Of a DNA stretch of 64,000 nt, positions 1-11,765 are shown in pieces. The stretch comes from Nipponacmea schrenckii. Taxonomy: Eukaryota > Mollusca > Gastropoda > Lottiidae. Location of the stretch: contig CM060202.1 in assembly GCA_030562195.1 (NCBI GenBank), positions 30,366,317 through 30,430,316 of the forward strand, in the 5' to 3' direction. The notes under the pieces are model-generated. The model was not told the origin of the DNA. It saw only the letters and a list, made by a program, of their open reading frames with translations, and ran no database searches. Position 1 is the stretch's first letter; each line of letters starts with the position of its first letter. A program made the position numbers and the translations under genes.

Positions 1-1006
1 GAAATAACACACACGAAACTACGTATGGTTCTTACATAGAAATAACACACACGAAACTATGTATGGTTCTTACATAGAAATAACACACACGAAACTACGT
101 ATGGTTCTTACATAGAAATAACACACACAAAACTACGTATGGTTTTACATAGAAATAACACACACGAAACTACGTATGGTTCTTACATAGAAATAACACA
201 CACGAAACTCTGTATGGTTCTTACATAGAAATAACACACACGAAACTATGTATGGTTCTTACATAGAAATAACACACACGAAACTACGTATGGTTCTTAC
301 ATAGAAATAACACACACGAAACTATGTATGGTTCTTACATAGAAATAACACACACGAAACTACGTATGGTTCTTACATAGAAATAACACACACAAAACTA
401 CGTATGGTTCTTACATAGAAATAACACACACGAAACTATGTATGGTTCTTACATAGAAATAACACACACGAAACTACGTATGGTTCTTACATAGAAATAA
501 CACACACGAAACTAATATGGTTCTTACATAGAAATAACACACACGAAACTATGTATGGTTCTTACATAGAAATAACACACACAAACTATGTATGGTTCTT
601 ACATAGAAATAACACACACGAAACTACGTATGGTTCTTACATAGAAATAACACATACACGAAACTATGTATGGTTCTTACATAGAAATAACACACACGAA
701 ACTATGTATGGTTCTTACATAGAAATAACACACACGAAACTATGTATGGTTCTTACATAGAAATAACACACACAAAACTACGTATGGTTCTTACATAGAA
801 ATAACACACACGAAACTACGTATGGTTCTTAAATAGAAATAACACACACGAAACTATGTATGGTTCTTACATAGAAATAAACATACACGAAACTATGTAT
901 GGTTCTTACATAGAAATAACACACACGAAACTATGTATGGTTCTTACATAGAAATAACACACACGAAACTATGTATGGTTCTTACATAGAAATAAACACA
1001 CACAAA
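1..1006. repeat. 38-bp minisatellite, about 26 copies
   Basis: The unit starts GAAATAACACACACGAAACT and ends TGGTTCTTACATA. The array begins outside the window. Copies differ mainly at a TACGTA/TATGTA site, an A-for-G in the ACACGA step, and a few indels. Each unit contains CTATGTA and TACATAG as a 7-bp inverted repeat around a 7-base loop. Open frames here (for example 551-760) are repeat artefacts. Confidence 0.97.
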
Positions 1007-2411
1007 AAGAAATATAGTTCACAAGAATTTTAAATTAAATCATTAACTCTATATGTAAAATTTTTGAAAATGCTCATAAATGGCTTTGTTCAATAAAATA
1101 AAAAGATTAAAATCAAAAAGGTTGTGAACTGTGTTCATGTGTTATTTTTGTGTGAGAATCATAAGTAGAAGTTACTATTTGTCAAAACAGATCTGTTGTC
1201 GTGCACCTTTAAAACTTTTTGAAAATAGTGAAGATCTACCTGAACCTCAAGCATAACAAAAAAATACCGAGCCTCATAAACTTGTTTTGTCCCAAAAATT
1301 ACACAATAAAGCAACGATATTATGAAATGCTTAATCTATCACAAGTTAACACTTGTATGAATAAATAAATTTAAAAAAAAAAGAAAAAAAGACAGCCATA
1401 GACAATTTTCTTAACCAACAAAACAGCATCCAATGCATAATTTATTATCTTTTTCTTCTCTAAATTGCAATGAAAGCAAGTATGAACAAATCCTTAAAAA
1501 TTAAAATAAAAACCCTGCGTTCAATGTGATGATGAAATACTAGTAAAATCTTGATTTAAGTATAAATTGTTTGTAGAAATGGTCGCTGAAGTAAAACGAA
1601 TCAAGAATCAACTTGTAGTATATCATCACTATAAATACAGTTAGTCCAACAAGGTCCTTTTCACAAAACACCAAGTTGACTCTTTTCTTCTTAAACCTAG
1701 TAATTGTATGATTTTAACCCCACAAACATCTACAGTTTCAACTTGTCTGTATATTAAGTTTTGGTTCAATGCTTGGAATGACTATATTTTACAACTTGTG
1801 TGATGGTGTAACTATAGTAAATTATACTATAACATTTCATTATTTCAAGGAGGTTTTAGGATTTTGTCCAGTGCACAGAAAAAGAATTAATTGTGAAAAT
1901 TTCATCTAGACTATGATGTTCAGGCAAGTTTTAGTCCCCAAAAATAACAAGGTTATCTTACCTACAGTAAGGACTCAAACCCAAACATACATGAAGATTC
2001 ATATAAAATATTATTCAATCCAGACATAGCTTCTGATGATTTTTCTATCGCTTTTCCCCCTATCATTTTCCACTATCATTTTCCCCTATCATTTTCCCTT
2101 ATCATTGCCCACGTGTAATTCACCCACCCCCCTCCTATCATTTATCCCCCTATCAGTCAGACTGGAGATTAGTTGGGCTGATATTGAGGAAAGTTTTTTG
2201 AGTCGTTCTGAAAGGACAACAAACAGAGACCTCTTAAACAGTGCACACTAATACCCTTATATACTGGGATCCAATAAAGCATTACCTGCAAACTGTACCC
2301 GATACGGTACCTGGCACCAATAGCATAGGTTAATAACCTAAATGTCCAACAAATAATAACAATATTCAATTGATTTGGGTATTTTGTTACCGAGAAGACA
2401 AAGCAACGGTT
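1007..2411. other. Non-coding stretch, nothing recognised
   Basis: AT-rich intronic sequence. A CT-rich simple stretch with repeated CTATCATTTTCC units lies at about 2040-2155. No exon or element was identified. Confidence 0.5.
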
Positions 2412-2554
2412 AATGAATGGAGTTAAATGTCCTGCTCTTCTGCACCTAATGGGCCAATGAAGATGGGCAATGCCAAGCAGTGTGCAATGAGGGAAATTTT
2501 GCCAGGACAGCAGCATTAGCCTACATTATTTTGCCATTTCCAACTGTCGAGGGA
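2412..2554 (-). mobile_element. SINE fragment (3' part), minus orientation
   Basis: This is the complement of the SINE 3' region: the tail block with CTCTTCTGCACCTAATGGGC, then the body with TGCAATGAGGGAAATTTTGC and CCAACTGTCGAGG. It matches the full-length copy at 7343-7684 read in the opposite direction. The overlapping minus-strand open frame (2169-2516) is not a gene. Confidence 0.8.
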
Positions 2555-2824
2555 AAAAAAGCATAAACAATAATAAGTTTTCAAATATAAAATGATCAAT
2601 GACCCACTAGGAGTGATTGTGACCAGGTGTAAACCATGATCCACCAGGTGTTGTCTGTCTACCTCACATCAGTCTCATATTAACACCTTTATCCTACCCT
2701 TTGATGGTAGGGAATTAAATTTACTCCGTATATACATCTTGACCTTCTGCCAACTTGTACCAATCTTGTTTTTATTTGTGAACTAATTTCAACCAGGATC
2801 CTTCTTCATGTGATATCTGTTCTA

Positions 2825-5346
2825 GTTTTAACAATAACTCGGGTACAGTTATATATTTACCCTGTATTAACAATAACTCTGGTACAGTTATATATTTACC
2901 CTGTATTAACAATAACTCTGGTACAGTTATATATTTACTCTGTATTAACAATAACTCTGGTACAGTTATATATTTACTCTGTATTAACAATAACTCTGGT
3001 ACAGTTATATATTTACTCTGTATTAACAATAACTCTGGTACAGTTATATATTTACTCTGTATTAACAATAACTCTGGTACAGTTATATATTTACTCTGTA
3101 TTAACAATAACTCTGGTACAGTTATATATTTACTCTGTATTAACAATAACTCTGGTACAGTTATATATTTACTCTGTATTAACAATAACTCTGGTACAGT
3201 TATATATTTACTCTGTATTAACAATAACTCTGGTACAGTTATATATTTACTCTGTATTAACAATAACTCTGGTACAGTTATATATTTACTCTGTATTAAC
3301 AATAACTCTGGTACAGTTATATATTTACTCTGTATTAACAATAACTCTGGTACAGTTATATATTTACTCTGTATTAACAATAACTCTGGTACAGTTATAT
3401 ATTTACTCTATATTAACAATAACTCTGGTACAGTTATATATTTACTCTATATTAACAATAACTCTGGTACAGTTATATATTTACTCTGTATTAACAATAA
3501 CTCTGGTACAGTTATATATTTACTCTGTATTAACAATAACTCTGGTACAGTTATATATTTACTCTGTATTAACAATAACTCTGGTACAGTTATATATTTA
3601 CTCTATATTAACAATAACTCTGGTACAGTTATATATTTACTCTGTATTAACAATAACTCTGGTACAGTTATATATTTACCCTGTATTAACAATAACTCTG
3701 GTACAGTTATATATTTACCCTGTATTAACAATAACTCTGGTACAGTTATATATTTACTCTGTATTAACAATAACTCTGGTACAGTTATATATTTACTCTG
3801 TATTAACAATAACTCTGGTACAGTTATATATTTACTCTATATTAACAATAACTCTGGTACAGTTATATATTTACTCTGTATTAACAATAACTCTGGTACA
3901 GTTATATATTTACTCTGTATTAACAATAACTCTGGTACAGTTATATATTTACTCTGTATTAACAATAACTCTGGTACAGTTATATATTTACTCTATATTA
4001 ACAATAACTCTGGTACAGTTATATATTTACTCTGTATTAACAATAACTCTGGTACAGTTATATATTTACTCTGTATTAACAATAACTCTGGTACAGTTAT
4101 ATATTTACTCTATATTAACAATAACTCTGGTACAGTTATATATTTACTCTGTATTAACAATAACTCTGGTACAGTTATATATTTACTCTGTATTAACAAT
4201 AACTCTGGTACAGTTATATATTTACTCTATATTAACAATAACTCTGGTACAGTTATATATTTACTCTATATTAACAATAACTCTGGTACAGTTATATATT
4301 TACTCTATATTAACAATAACTCTGGTACAGTTATATATTTACTCTGTATTAACAATAACTCTGGTACAGTTATATATTTACTCTATATTAACAATAACTC
4401 TGGTACAGTTATATATTTACTCTGTATTAACAATAACTCTGGTACAGTTATATATTTACTCTGTATTAACAATAACTCTGGTACAGTTATATATTTACTC
4501 TGTATTAACAATAACTCTGGTACAGTTATATATTTACTCTGTATTAACAATAACTCTGGTACAGTTATATATTTACCCTGTATTAACAATAACTCTGGTA
4601 CAGTTATATATTTACTCTGTATTAACAATAACTCTGGTACAGTTATATATTTACTCTATATTAACAATAACTCTGGTACAGTTATATATTTACTCTGTAT
4701 TAACAATAACTCTGGTACAGTTATATATTTACTCTGTATTAACAATAACTCTGGTACAGTTATATATTTACTCTGTATTAACAATAACTCTGGTACAGTT
4801 ATATATTTACTCTATATTAACAATAACTCTGGTACAGTTATATATTTACTCTGTATTAACAATAACTCTGGTACAGTTATATATTTACTCTGTATTAACA
4901 ATAACTCTGGTACAGTTATATATTTACTCTGTATTAACAATAACTCTGGTACAGTTATATATTTCATTCATCCTGTAAGTTAATTCAATAACTCTGGTAC
5001 AGTTATATATTTACTCCTGTATTAACAATAACTCTGGTACAGTTATATATTTACCCTGTATTAACAATAACTCTGGTACAGTTATATATTTACTCTATAT
5101 TAACAATAACTCTGGTACAGTTATATATTTACTCTGTATTAACAATAACTCTGGTACAGTTATATATTTACCCTGTATTAACAATAACTCTGGTACAGTT
5201 ATATATTTACCCTGTATTAACAATAACTCTGTACAGTTATATATTTACCCTGTATTAACAATAACTCTGGTACAGTTATATATTTACTCTGTATTAACAA
5301 TAACTCTGGTACAGTTAGTTTATTCTACTCTTTATTAACAATAACT
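2825..5346. repeat. 39-bp minisatellite, about 64 copies, open in frame on both strands
   Basis: The unit contains TATTAACAATAACTCTGGTA followed by CAGTTATATATTTACTCTG. Copies are nearly identical, varying at TACTCTG/TACCCTG/TACTCTA. Because 39 is a multiple of 3, a 722-codon frame is open on the plus strand (2810-4978) and several frames on the minus strand. These translate to a 13-residue repeat and are not genes. Copies decay from about 4970 onward. Confidence 0.97.
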
Positions 5347-6239
5347 CTGGCTACTAGATAATATAGTTTTACGTGCTACTCTTCTGCACCTTATTGAAGA
5401 AGATAGAGCTATACTGAGAAATGAAATGAATGGAGTTTTATGTCTACTCTTCTGCACCTTATTGGAAACAATGAGGACTGGTACTAGATTATATGGATTT
5501 ACTCTTCATTGACATATAAGACTTGGTAATTTATATTTACCTGATTACAATAACCTGGTACCGTTATTATTTACTCTGTATTAACAATAACTCTGGTACA
5601 TATAGTTTTACTCTATATTACAATAATTGGCAGTTATATATTTACTTCATACTAAAATAAATAATGGTAGTTATTATTTACTCATTCTGCACCTAACTTG
5701 GTAAATATTATTTTAACTATATTAGACAATGAACTTGAGAGTTTTATCGTTACCTCTGTACCTTAACAATGAACATAGGTAAACTTTTATTATTTCAATG
5801 ATAGAACAATGAAACTCCATGTTTATGTTATTAGTTACTTCATCATGGATTAAAATCTCTGTCATTAGTCAATAAGATAGATCGTGTACTAACTTCTTTA
5901 TTTCAATCCAATAAGATTACTATCATGGAATATGAAATGACATTTTTTTATTAGTCCAAAATACTATCGACTTAATGCCATGTATCATTGAGTAACTAGA
6001 TAATGAAATATGGATTTTAAAACGTCTACTTTCTCACCTTCATTAGTCCAATAAGATATCTAGAAATAATGAAATCAGTTTTATATTTCATTCAGTCAAC
6101 AAGATAAGCTGTAAATAAAGATCTTATCATTTCTTTCCATGTAAGACATAGTAAAAATCATTTTTTTAAATTCTAAGACAGACAGTAACTATAACCTGTA
6201 TTTGTCTTGATCCGTAACGTCAGACATGGATAAACCAAT
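5347..6239. repeat. Degenerate zone mixing 39-bp units and SINE-tail units
   Basis: Broken copies of the 39-bp unit (for example AACAATAACTCTGGTACA at about 5582) are interleaved with SINE-tail pieces such as CTCTTCTGCACCTTATTG (5375, 5448). The zone links the 39-bp array to the 51-bp array. Confidence 0.7.
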
Positions 6240-6800
6240 TTCATTAGTATCAGAACAGTAGGATTAAAACTCCATTTTATTTCATTAGTTCAATAAGATA
6301 CAGAATCAGTAGGATAGTAAAACTCATTTTATTTCATTAGTCCAATAAGATACAGAACAGTAGGATGTAAAACTCCATTTTATTTCATTAGTTCAATAAG
6401 ATACAGAACAGTAGGATGTAAAACTCTATTTCATTTCATTAGTCCAATAAGATACAGAACAGTAGGATGTAAAACTCTATTTCATTTCATTAGTCCAATA
6501 AGATACAGATCAGTAGGATATAAAACTTCATTTTATTTCATTAGTCCAATAAGATACAGATCAGTAGGATATAAAACTTCATTTCATTTCATTAGTCCAA
6601 TAAGATACAGATCAGTAGGATATAAAACTTCATTTTATTTCATTAGTCCAATAAGATACAGAACAGTAGGATATAAAACTCTATTTCATTTCATTAGTCC
6701 AATAAGATACAGAACAGTAGGATATAAAACTCTATTTCATTTCATTAGTCCAATAAGATACAGAATAATAAGATGTAAAACTCCATGTCATTTATTGGGA
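6240..6800. repeat. 51-bp minisatellite derived from a SINE tail, about 11 copies
   Basis: The unit contains TTAGTCCAATAAGATACAGA, then CAGTAGGATGTAAAACTC and a TTTCATTTCA end. This is the 3' tail of the local SINE (TTAGCCCA...GGTGCAGAAGAGTAGGATG...) turned into a tandem repeat. Confidence 0.92.
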
Positions 6801-7342
6801 TATTCAGGTGTAGAATGTAAAACTCCATTGCACTCAGAAGCAATAAGAAGTGAGGTAAAACTCCAGTCCATTTTTATAACAGCAATATAAAAGTGTAATA
6901 CCCACTTCTGAAGGGTTATAAGATAGTATAGTTGAAGAACATAGTGACCCACTTGAAACAGGTGGTTGGATCCAGTCCAAAAATTATGATCTTTCTTCTA
7001 CAAACAATAATAATTTATGTCATCCGGCCAACCTCTCCACAATTTCCTTGGTACCTTCGTTTTTAGAATCAGAAGACTAAGTTTAGCCTGGAACTGACTG
7101 TTTTGATTAGCTTAAAATAGTTCCATGTCAACCAGTCTGTATGGTAGTATATGATTTGACCGAAGTTTCTGCCAAACGTAACATCACACACAGATGATGA
7201 ATATTTTGTCGTTGTAAAAAATGTTTTTTCTTTGCCACACATGCAGGACATTGAAACAGTTTTAAAATGGGAGGCAAGAGAATATGGCCAGTGCATCTGA
7301 TGATATTTTGGAAGTGAAAGAAGTTTTAAATTTAAATAATGC

Positions 7343-7684
7343 CCACCTGAAGATTCTATGGCTCAGTGAGTTAAAGTCTCTTGCCTGAGGGTCCAGGTAT
7401 CATACCAACATAGACAGAGATAAACCTTCAGATTTTTCAACCTGGTTGCCCCCTGTCAGAGATGCAGGTAGGAGGGGCTGACATGGCATGGATGTAACAA
7501 TAAACCAAGGTCCTGTGTGTTACAGGCTGTGCATGTTAAAGATCCCTCAACAGTTGGGAATTGAAAAAGAGCAGGCTAATGCTGCTGTTCTGGCAAAATT
7601 TCCACCATTTCATCCTGCATGGCTTTGCCCATTAGCCCACATGGTGCAGAAGAGTAGGATGTAAAACTCCATTCATTTCATTTC
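7343..7684 (+). mobile_element. Full-length tRNA-derived SINE, plus orientation
   Basis: The best copy of the family in the window. The 5' head has TGGCTCAGTGAG (7359-7370), an A-box-like motif, and about 25 bp later a degenerate B box ending in TATCATACC. The body carries ACAATAAACCAAGGTCCTGT and GCATGTTAAAGATCC. The 3' end is GGTGCAGAAGAGTAGGATGT followed by AAAACTCCATTCATTTCATTTC, a short ATTTC-type tail. Length is about 340 bp with no coding capacity. It would be mobilised in trans by a LINE. Confidence 0.8.
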
Positions 7685-9188
7685 TGCCACTTCTCTCTAG
7701 AATACCTTGCCAGCATTTTGCTTTTCAATGTGATATTAATAACCAATTGTTCAAGGTAGGCTAATCTGGGTAACGTTCAAGAATTTTAGACGATTTAAAA
7801 ACACGTCTGTCTGGATATAAATAACTAAAAAAATAAAAATAATATTTAATAATATTAATCCAGTAGTTTAATATTTTCTATATAAGTCATAATGCCCCCC
7901 TCCCCAGTGGTTTGTTTACGTCAATAACTTCACAAGTTGTTTTTCTCAGTTGGAAGTCAAGCTGTTCTGTTCCTGGTTTTAGATGGATGTCAGCTTGACA
8001 TTGGCTGGTGACATTGGCTGGTGACATGGCATCCAATTAGCATGTCATCTTATATTTATATACATAAAGGCTTGTGTGATGCTCGGACATTTGATTTGCC
8101 CTGCCAGCCATGAATGGAAAATATCAACAAACAACAACCCTGTGAAGAACAGTAAGAAAATTTAAAAAAAAAACTAAAGTTAGGGTCATTGACTATCTGT
8201 TTGTCTAGGGAAATGTTGACTAGACATCAGAGAGGAGAATAAACTGGCAATCTGTTGATGTTTTTACAGTAATAATACGGTAGGGAGCAATAACTAATGT
8301 ATTCTGTCTATTTGATATATTGACCAAACATGCAGCTTTCAACCCCCAAAATACCAGTCAAAACACCCATAGTTTCCTTCTATCCTTTTTTTACTACCGT
8401 ACTTCATGTAATAAACATACAGGTCTAATGAAATTACACTGCAGATCTACACGTTTTCTTTCATGTTTTTTTTTATCTGAAAGCTTTTTATAACCCACCT
8501 TCTGTTAAATGTGATATGATCTAGCTTGAAGGTCTACTTCTCTTTCTTCTGATTATAGATGGGAATCGACTAGGATTCAAGTTCAATATACAATGCAAAC
8601 CATAACCCCCCCTATCTGACATACCTCTCTGAGACAGGGGATATTCACTGTGTCTGTACCACACCCCTATTCATCATACTTCCTCGAGGCCGCGGTAATA
8701 CAAGTGAGAGAAATAAAATTCAATATTGTCCAATCAAAATTAGCCTTAGAATATTTCTAGGAAATCTGAGCCAATCAAATCAAATCACTTATTATGGATG
8801 CTTTGTTCTTATTTCCAAATTTTCAAAAATACTGTAGTGGGCTTAGTTTTCTACAGGCTAATAAGACTTAATTTATATAAGGGGTAATAAGACAATGTAT
8901 AATTGCTACAATAGTAAATAGTAGAAGGGAATTATCTTTGGGCTATGTTTACGAAGCAGTGTGGAGGTAGGGCAGTAATTAAGGTATATACTGTAGGTAC
9001 TCTACTGGACTGGATTATCCTGTCTAATTATAGCCCTAGTAATATCATCCAGTCTGATAATGTATATCTAGAGTTTCTATATACACTCATTCAATATACT
9101 ATAACTGGCTAAATTAGAGGCTTCAACTTATGACAAATGCGATTTTAAGACCACACATTCAAATTTCTTCAACTTTGCTGCAAAAATT
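7685..9188. other. Non-coding stretch, nothing recognised
   Basis: AT-rich intronic sequence of the MICU gene. A CCCCCCC run lies near 8606. No exon-like block with splice sites was seen. Confidence 0.5.
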
Positions 9189-9270
9189 AATGGAGTTTTA
9201 CGTTCAACTCTTCTGCACCTAATAGGCTAATGAAGACAGGCAATGCCATGCAGTATGCAATAAGGATAAA
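9189..9270 (-). mobile_element. SINE 3' fragment, minus orientation
   Basis: It contains TGGAGTTTTACGTTCAACTC, TTCTGCACCTAATAGGCTAA and GGCAATGCCATGCAGTATGC in the order of the complemented SINE 3' end. Confidence 0.75.
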
Positions 9271-9775
9271 AGAGTATTAAGAACTTCACGATTAACAGAA
9301 GCAGTCGAGCACCAGCTTAATAACTTCACCCCCTAGTGCTCAAGTACAACATGAGTCATCAAGCCACCTAGGACAAGGTTTACCATCTATATTTCAAATA
9401 TTTCAGAATGACAAGAAACCAAATCTATTTACGTCTGGTTTGCACAATGGTGGACAATGTAGCCACCTTCTCCAATTTCTTGTGATATTTACACCACAAC
9501 TGATACAAAAGGGCAAATTTTATTGAGCTCTCTTATCCAATAGATGACACGTTTGACTTGCAGGTTAAATAAAGGAGCATAAAAGAGTAGGCATGTAAAG
9601 CATGCCAGTAATTATGAGGATATCGAGGGCCGAGGGTAGGTGATGAGGTCATCAGAGATAACAACAGATGGCCGACCTACCGAACAAACAACAGAAATAG
9701 TTCAACAAATAATGGCTGATTATCAAAAATCACCTGCTGCCAGTTTCACAATTTTATCATCCATGAAGGTTTAGG

Positions 9776-10075
9776 GTGTTGGTGGAGGAATGTATGGGGA
9801 GGGGGAAAGGTGTGGAGAAGGGGGTAAGCTGTAGGAGGATATTCAATAATGACAAACTTGTAAGGTACCGGTACCAAGGATAGACAAGGGTCAGTGTTGG
9901 TGGGTTCGCTATCAGGAATCATTATTTTATTCTCAATGAAGGTGTCAGATATAAAGAGGGAAAGAAGGGGGGAAGATAGGGGAAGGGGGGTGTCAGATAT
10001 AAGAAGGGAAAGATAGCAGGGAAAGGGAGGAAGATAGGGGAATGGGGTTGGTAAGGGTGTGAAGGGCGGGGGGGT
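9776..10075 (+). repeat. G-rich polypurine tract
   Basis: About 300 bp with many G-runs of 4-7 bases (for example GGGGAGGGGGAAAGG near 9797 and GGCGGGGGGG near 10066) on the plus strand, loosely repetitive (GGGGAAGATAGGGGAA-type units). It lies on the template strand of the MICU intron. Confidence 0.7.
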
Positions 10076-10737
10076 ATTTATGAATGAAAAATTTTTTTAA
10101 GGTATAAAGGGTAATCAAGAGTCAGTATTACAAGAATGTTAAGCACAGACCAGTAATTACTGTTGTACTAGCAATAATCTATTATCATCTCTATCTAATC
10201 AAGGGCAGTAACTCAACAAATATCTTCAAAACTTGTGGCTAAATCTGTAACACCATAAACATGTTGTCCCAGACATCCCTCTCTCATCTTACAAAGAAAG
10301 GCTGCTGACTAGGGCAAGGTTATTGACAGCTCAAGTTTGTCTAGTAGGAGGCAATGAGTGCTGTAGACATGAAGTTAGTCTAGAGGTTGGGCTACCCTGT
10401 AATTACTGCTCTCTTACCACTGTAATTATAGACTTGAATACCTGCTAGACACTATAGTACACCTGTCCATTCTACTACAACCTCAATATAGTCCATAGAT
10501 AGCTAGCTAGATACACTGTGTGGTCCTATCTAGCCTTATATCTCTACTATCAACTTAGCTAGTAGGGGATAGTCTGATCTCAATAGATAATACATAGTAC
10601 TTTTAGCTTAATATGTAGGTTTTCAACACATGAAAATGTCCTGAAGTGGGGATATTTGCAATTTATTTAGTATTTGTAGGTTCTTTATTGAGCAGTATTG
10701 AATATTTATCTATTTTAAAACTAATTCTTAAGGACTA

Positions 10738-11006
10738 TATAACTAATAACTATACAGCCCCGCTAATAGGTATAAATTGGTGCTGGCCCCTTTTCATTCT
10801 GGCTGTCGCCCTCCCCCGGGAAAATTTTTTAGAAAACTAGAAGTATGGAGAGGTGCCAAAATCCAAATCAAAATATTTTTATGGTTTTGTAAATTAATCC
10901 ATCTCTGCTAACTGAAGAAAGGTTTTGAAAGAGAGGACAATTGGTGGGGCTTAATTCTTACTAGCCAGGGTCCTGGCCCCATGGACCCTACCGTATTGAC
11001 AGGTCT
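10738..11006. repeat. Dispersed repeat, copy A (pair with about 33085-33318)
   Basis: It shares an ordered series of blocks with the second copy: a pyrimidine-rich CCCTCCCCCGGGAAAATTT-like block, TCCAAATCAAAATATT, then GACAATTGGTGGGGC and TTACTAGCCAGG with GGACCCTACC. No terminal structure or coding capacity was recognised. Confidence 0.6.
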
Positions 11007-11464
11007 GAGGTGAAAATGGAATGAAATGAAAAAAGGGTCTGTGTGCTAGAGTGACAATAGTGGTGGTCTGAACCCTAGACTAGTTTGTCTAGTCTATTAT
11101 ATCACAAGAATGTCATTGACAAGTAAAACTCAATGAAAAGGAAAGAGTGTGAATGAAGAGTTAAAACTTTGATATATGAAACTGTATAGAAGAGGTATTA
11201 TAATATTAACACTGTCTGTATATTTGGTATTTAATGTTTTGTCAAGGGGTTGGGTGGATTGGTACTAGGTATTCAATGGTACCAAATATTCAACAATTTA
11301 GATTACATTGTGACTATTTTTCCTTTCATCAAAAACTACAATCTTTTTTTTGAAGTCAAACATCCCGAGATTCAAATCTCTAAATTTATAAATATAACGT
11401 TTTAATAGTTACTTGCAATTATTCTCATAAATTTGTACAAGAACATTTTGAAATACTTCTGACA

Positions 11465-11765
11465 GGTATCCCCTTTCATTTTCATGAAGCCTGTATCCTC
11501 TTTCATAAAGCCTGTATCCTCTCTTATAAAGCTTGTATCCTCTTTCATAAAGCCTGTATCCTCTCTTATAAAGCCTGTGTCTTCTTTCATAAAGCCTGTA
11601 TCCTCTCTTATAAAGCTTGTATCCCTTTTCATAAACCTATATACCTTTTTATAAAACCTGTATCCCATTTATAATACCTGTATCCCTTTTCATGAAGATG
11701 TATCCTCTTCATTTAACCTGTACCCCTTTTCATAATACCAGTATCCCTCTTAAACAAATTCCTGT
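11465..11765. repeat. 21-bp minisatellite, about 14 copies
   Basis: The unit is AAGCCTGTATCCTCTTTCAT plus one base, with alternating TTTCAT and CTTATA versions. The period of 21 keeps a minus-strand frame open (11402-11668), which is an artefact. Confidence 0.92.

Noticed and set aside
2810..4978. Longest plus-strand open frame (722 codons) as a gene
   Set aside because: It is a 39-bp minisatellite whose period is a multiple of three. Both strands are open and the translation is one 13-residue word repeated.
7069..7296. 75-codon minus-strand frame as a MICU or other exon
   Set aside because: No MICU block, EF-hand pattern or convincing splice sites.
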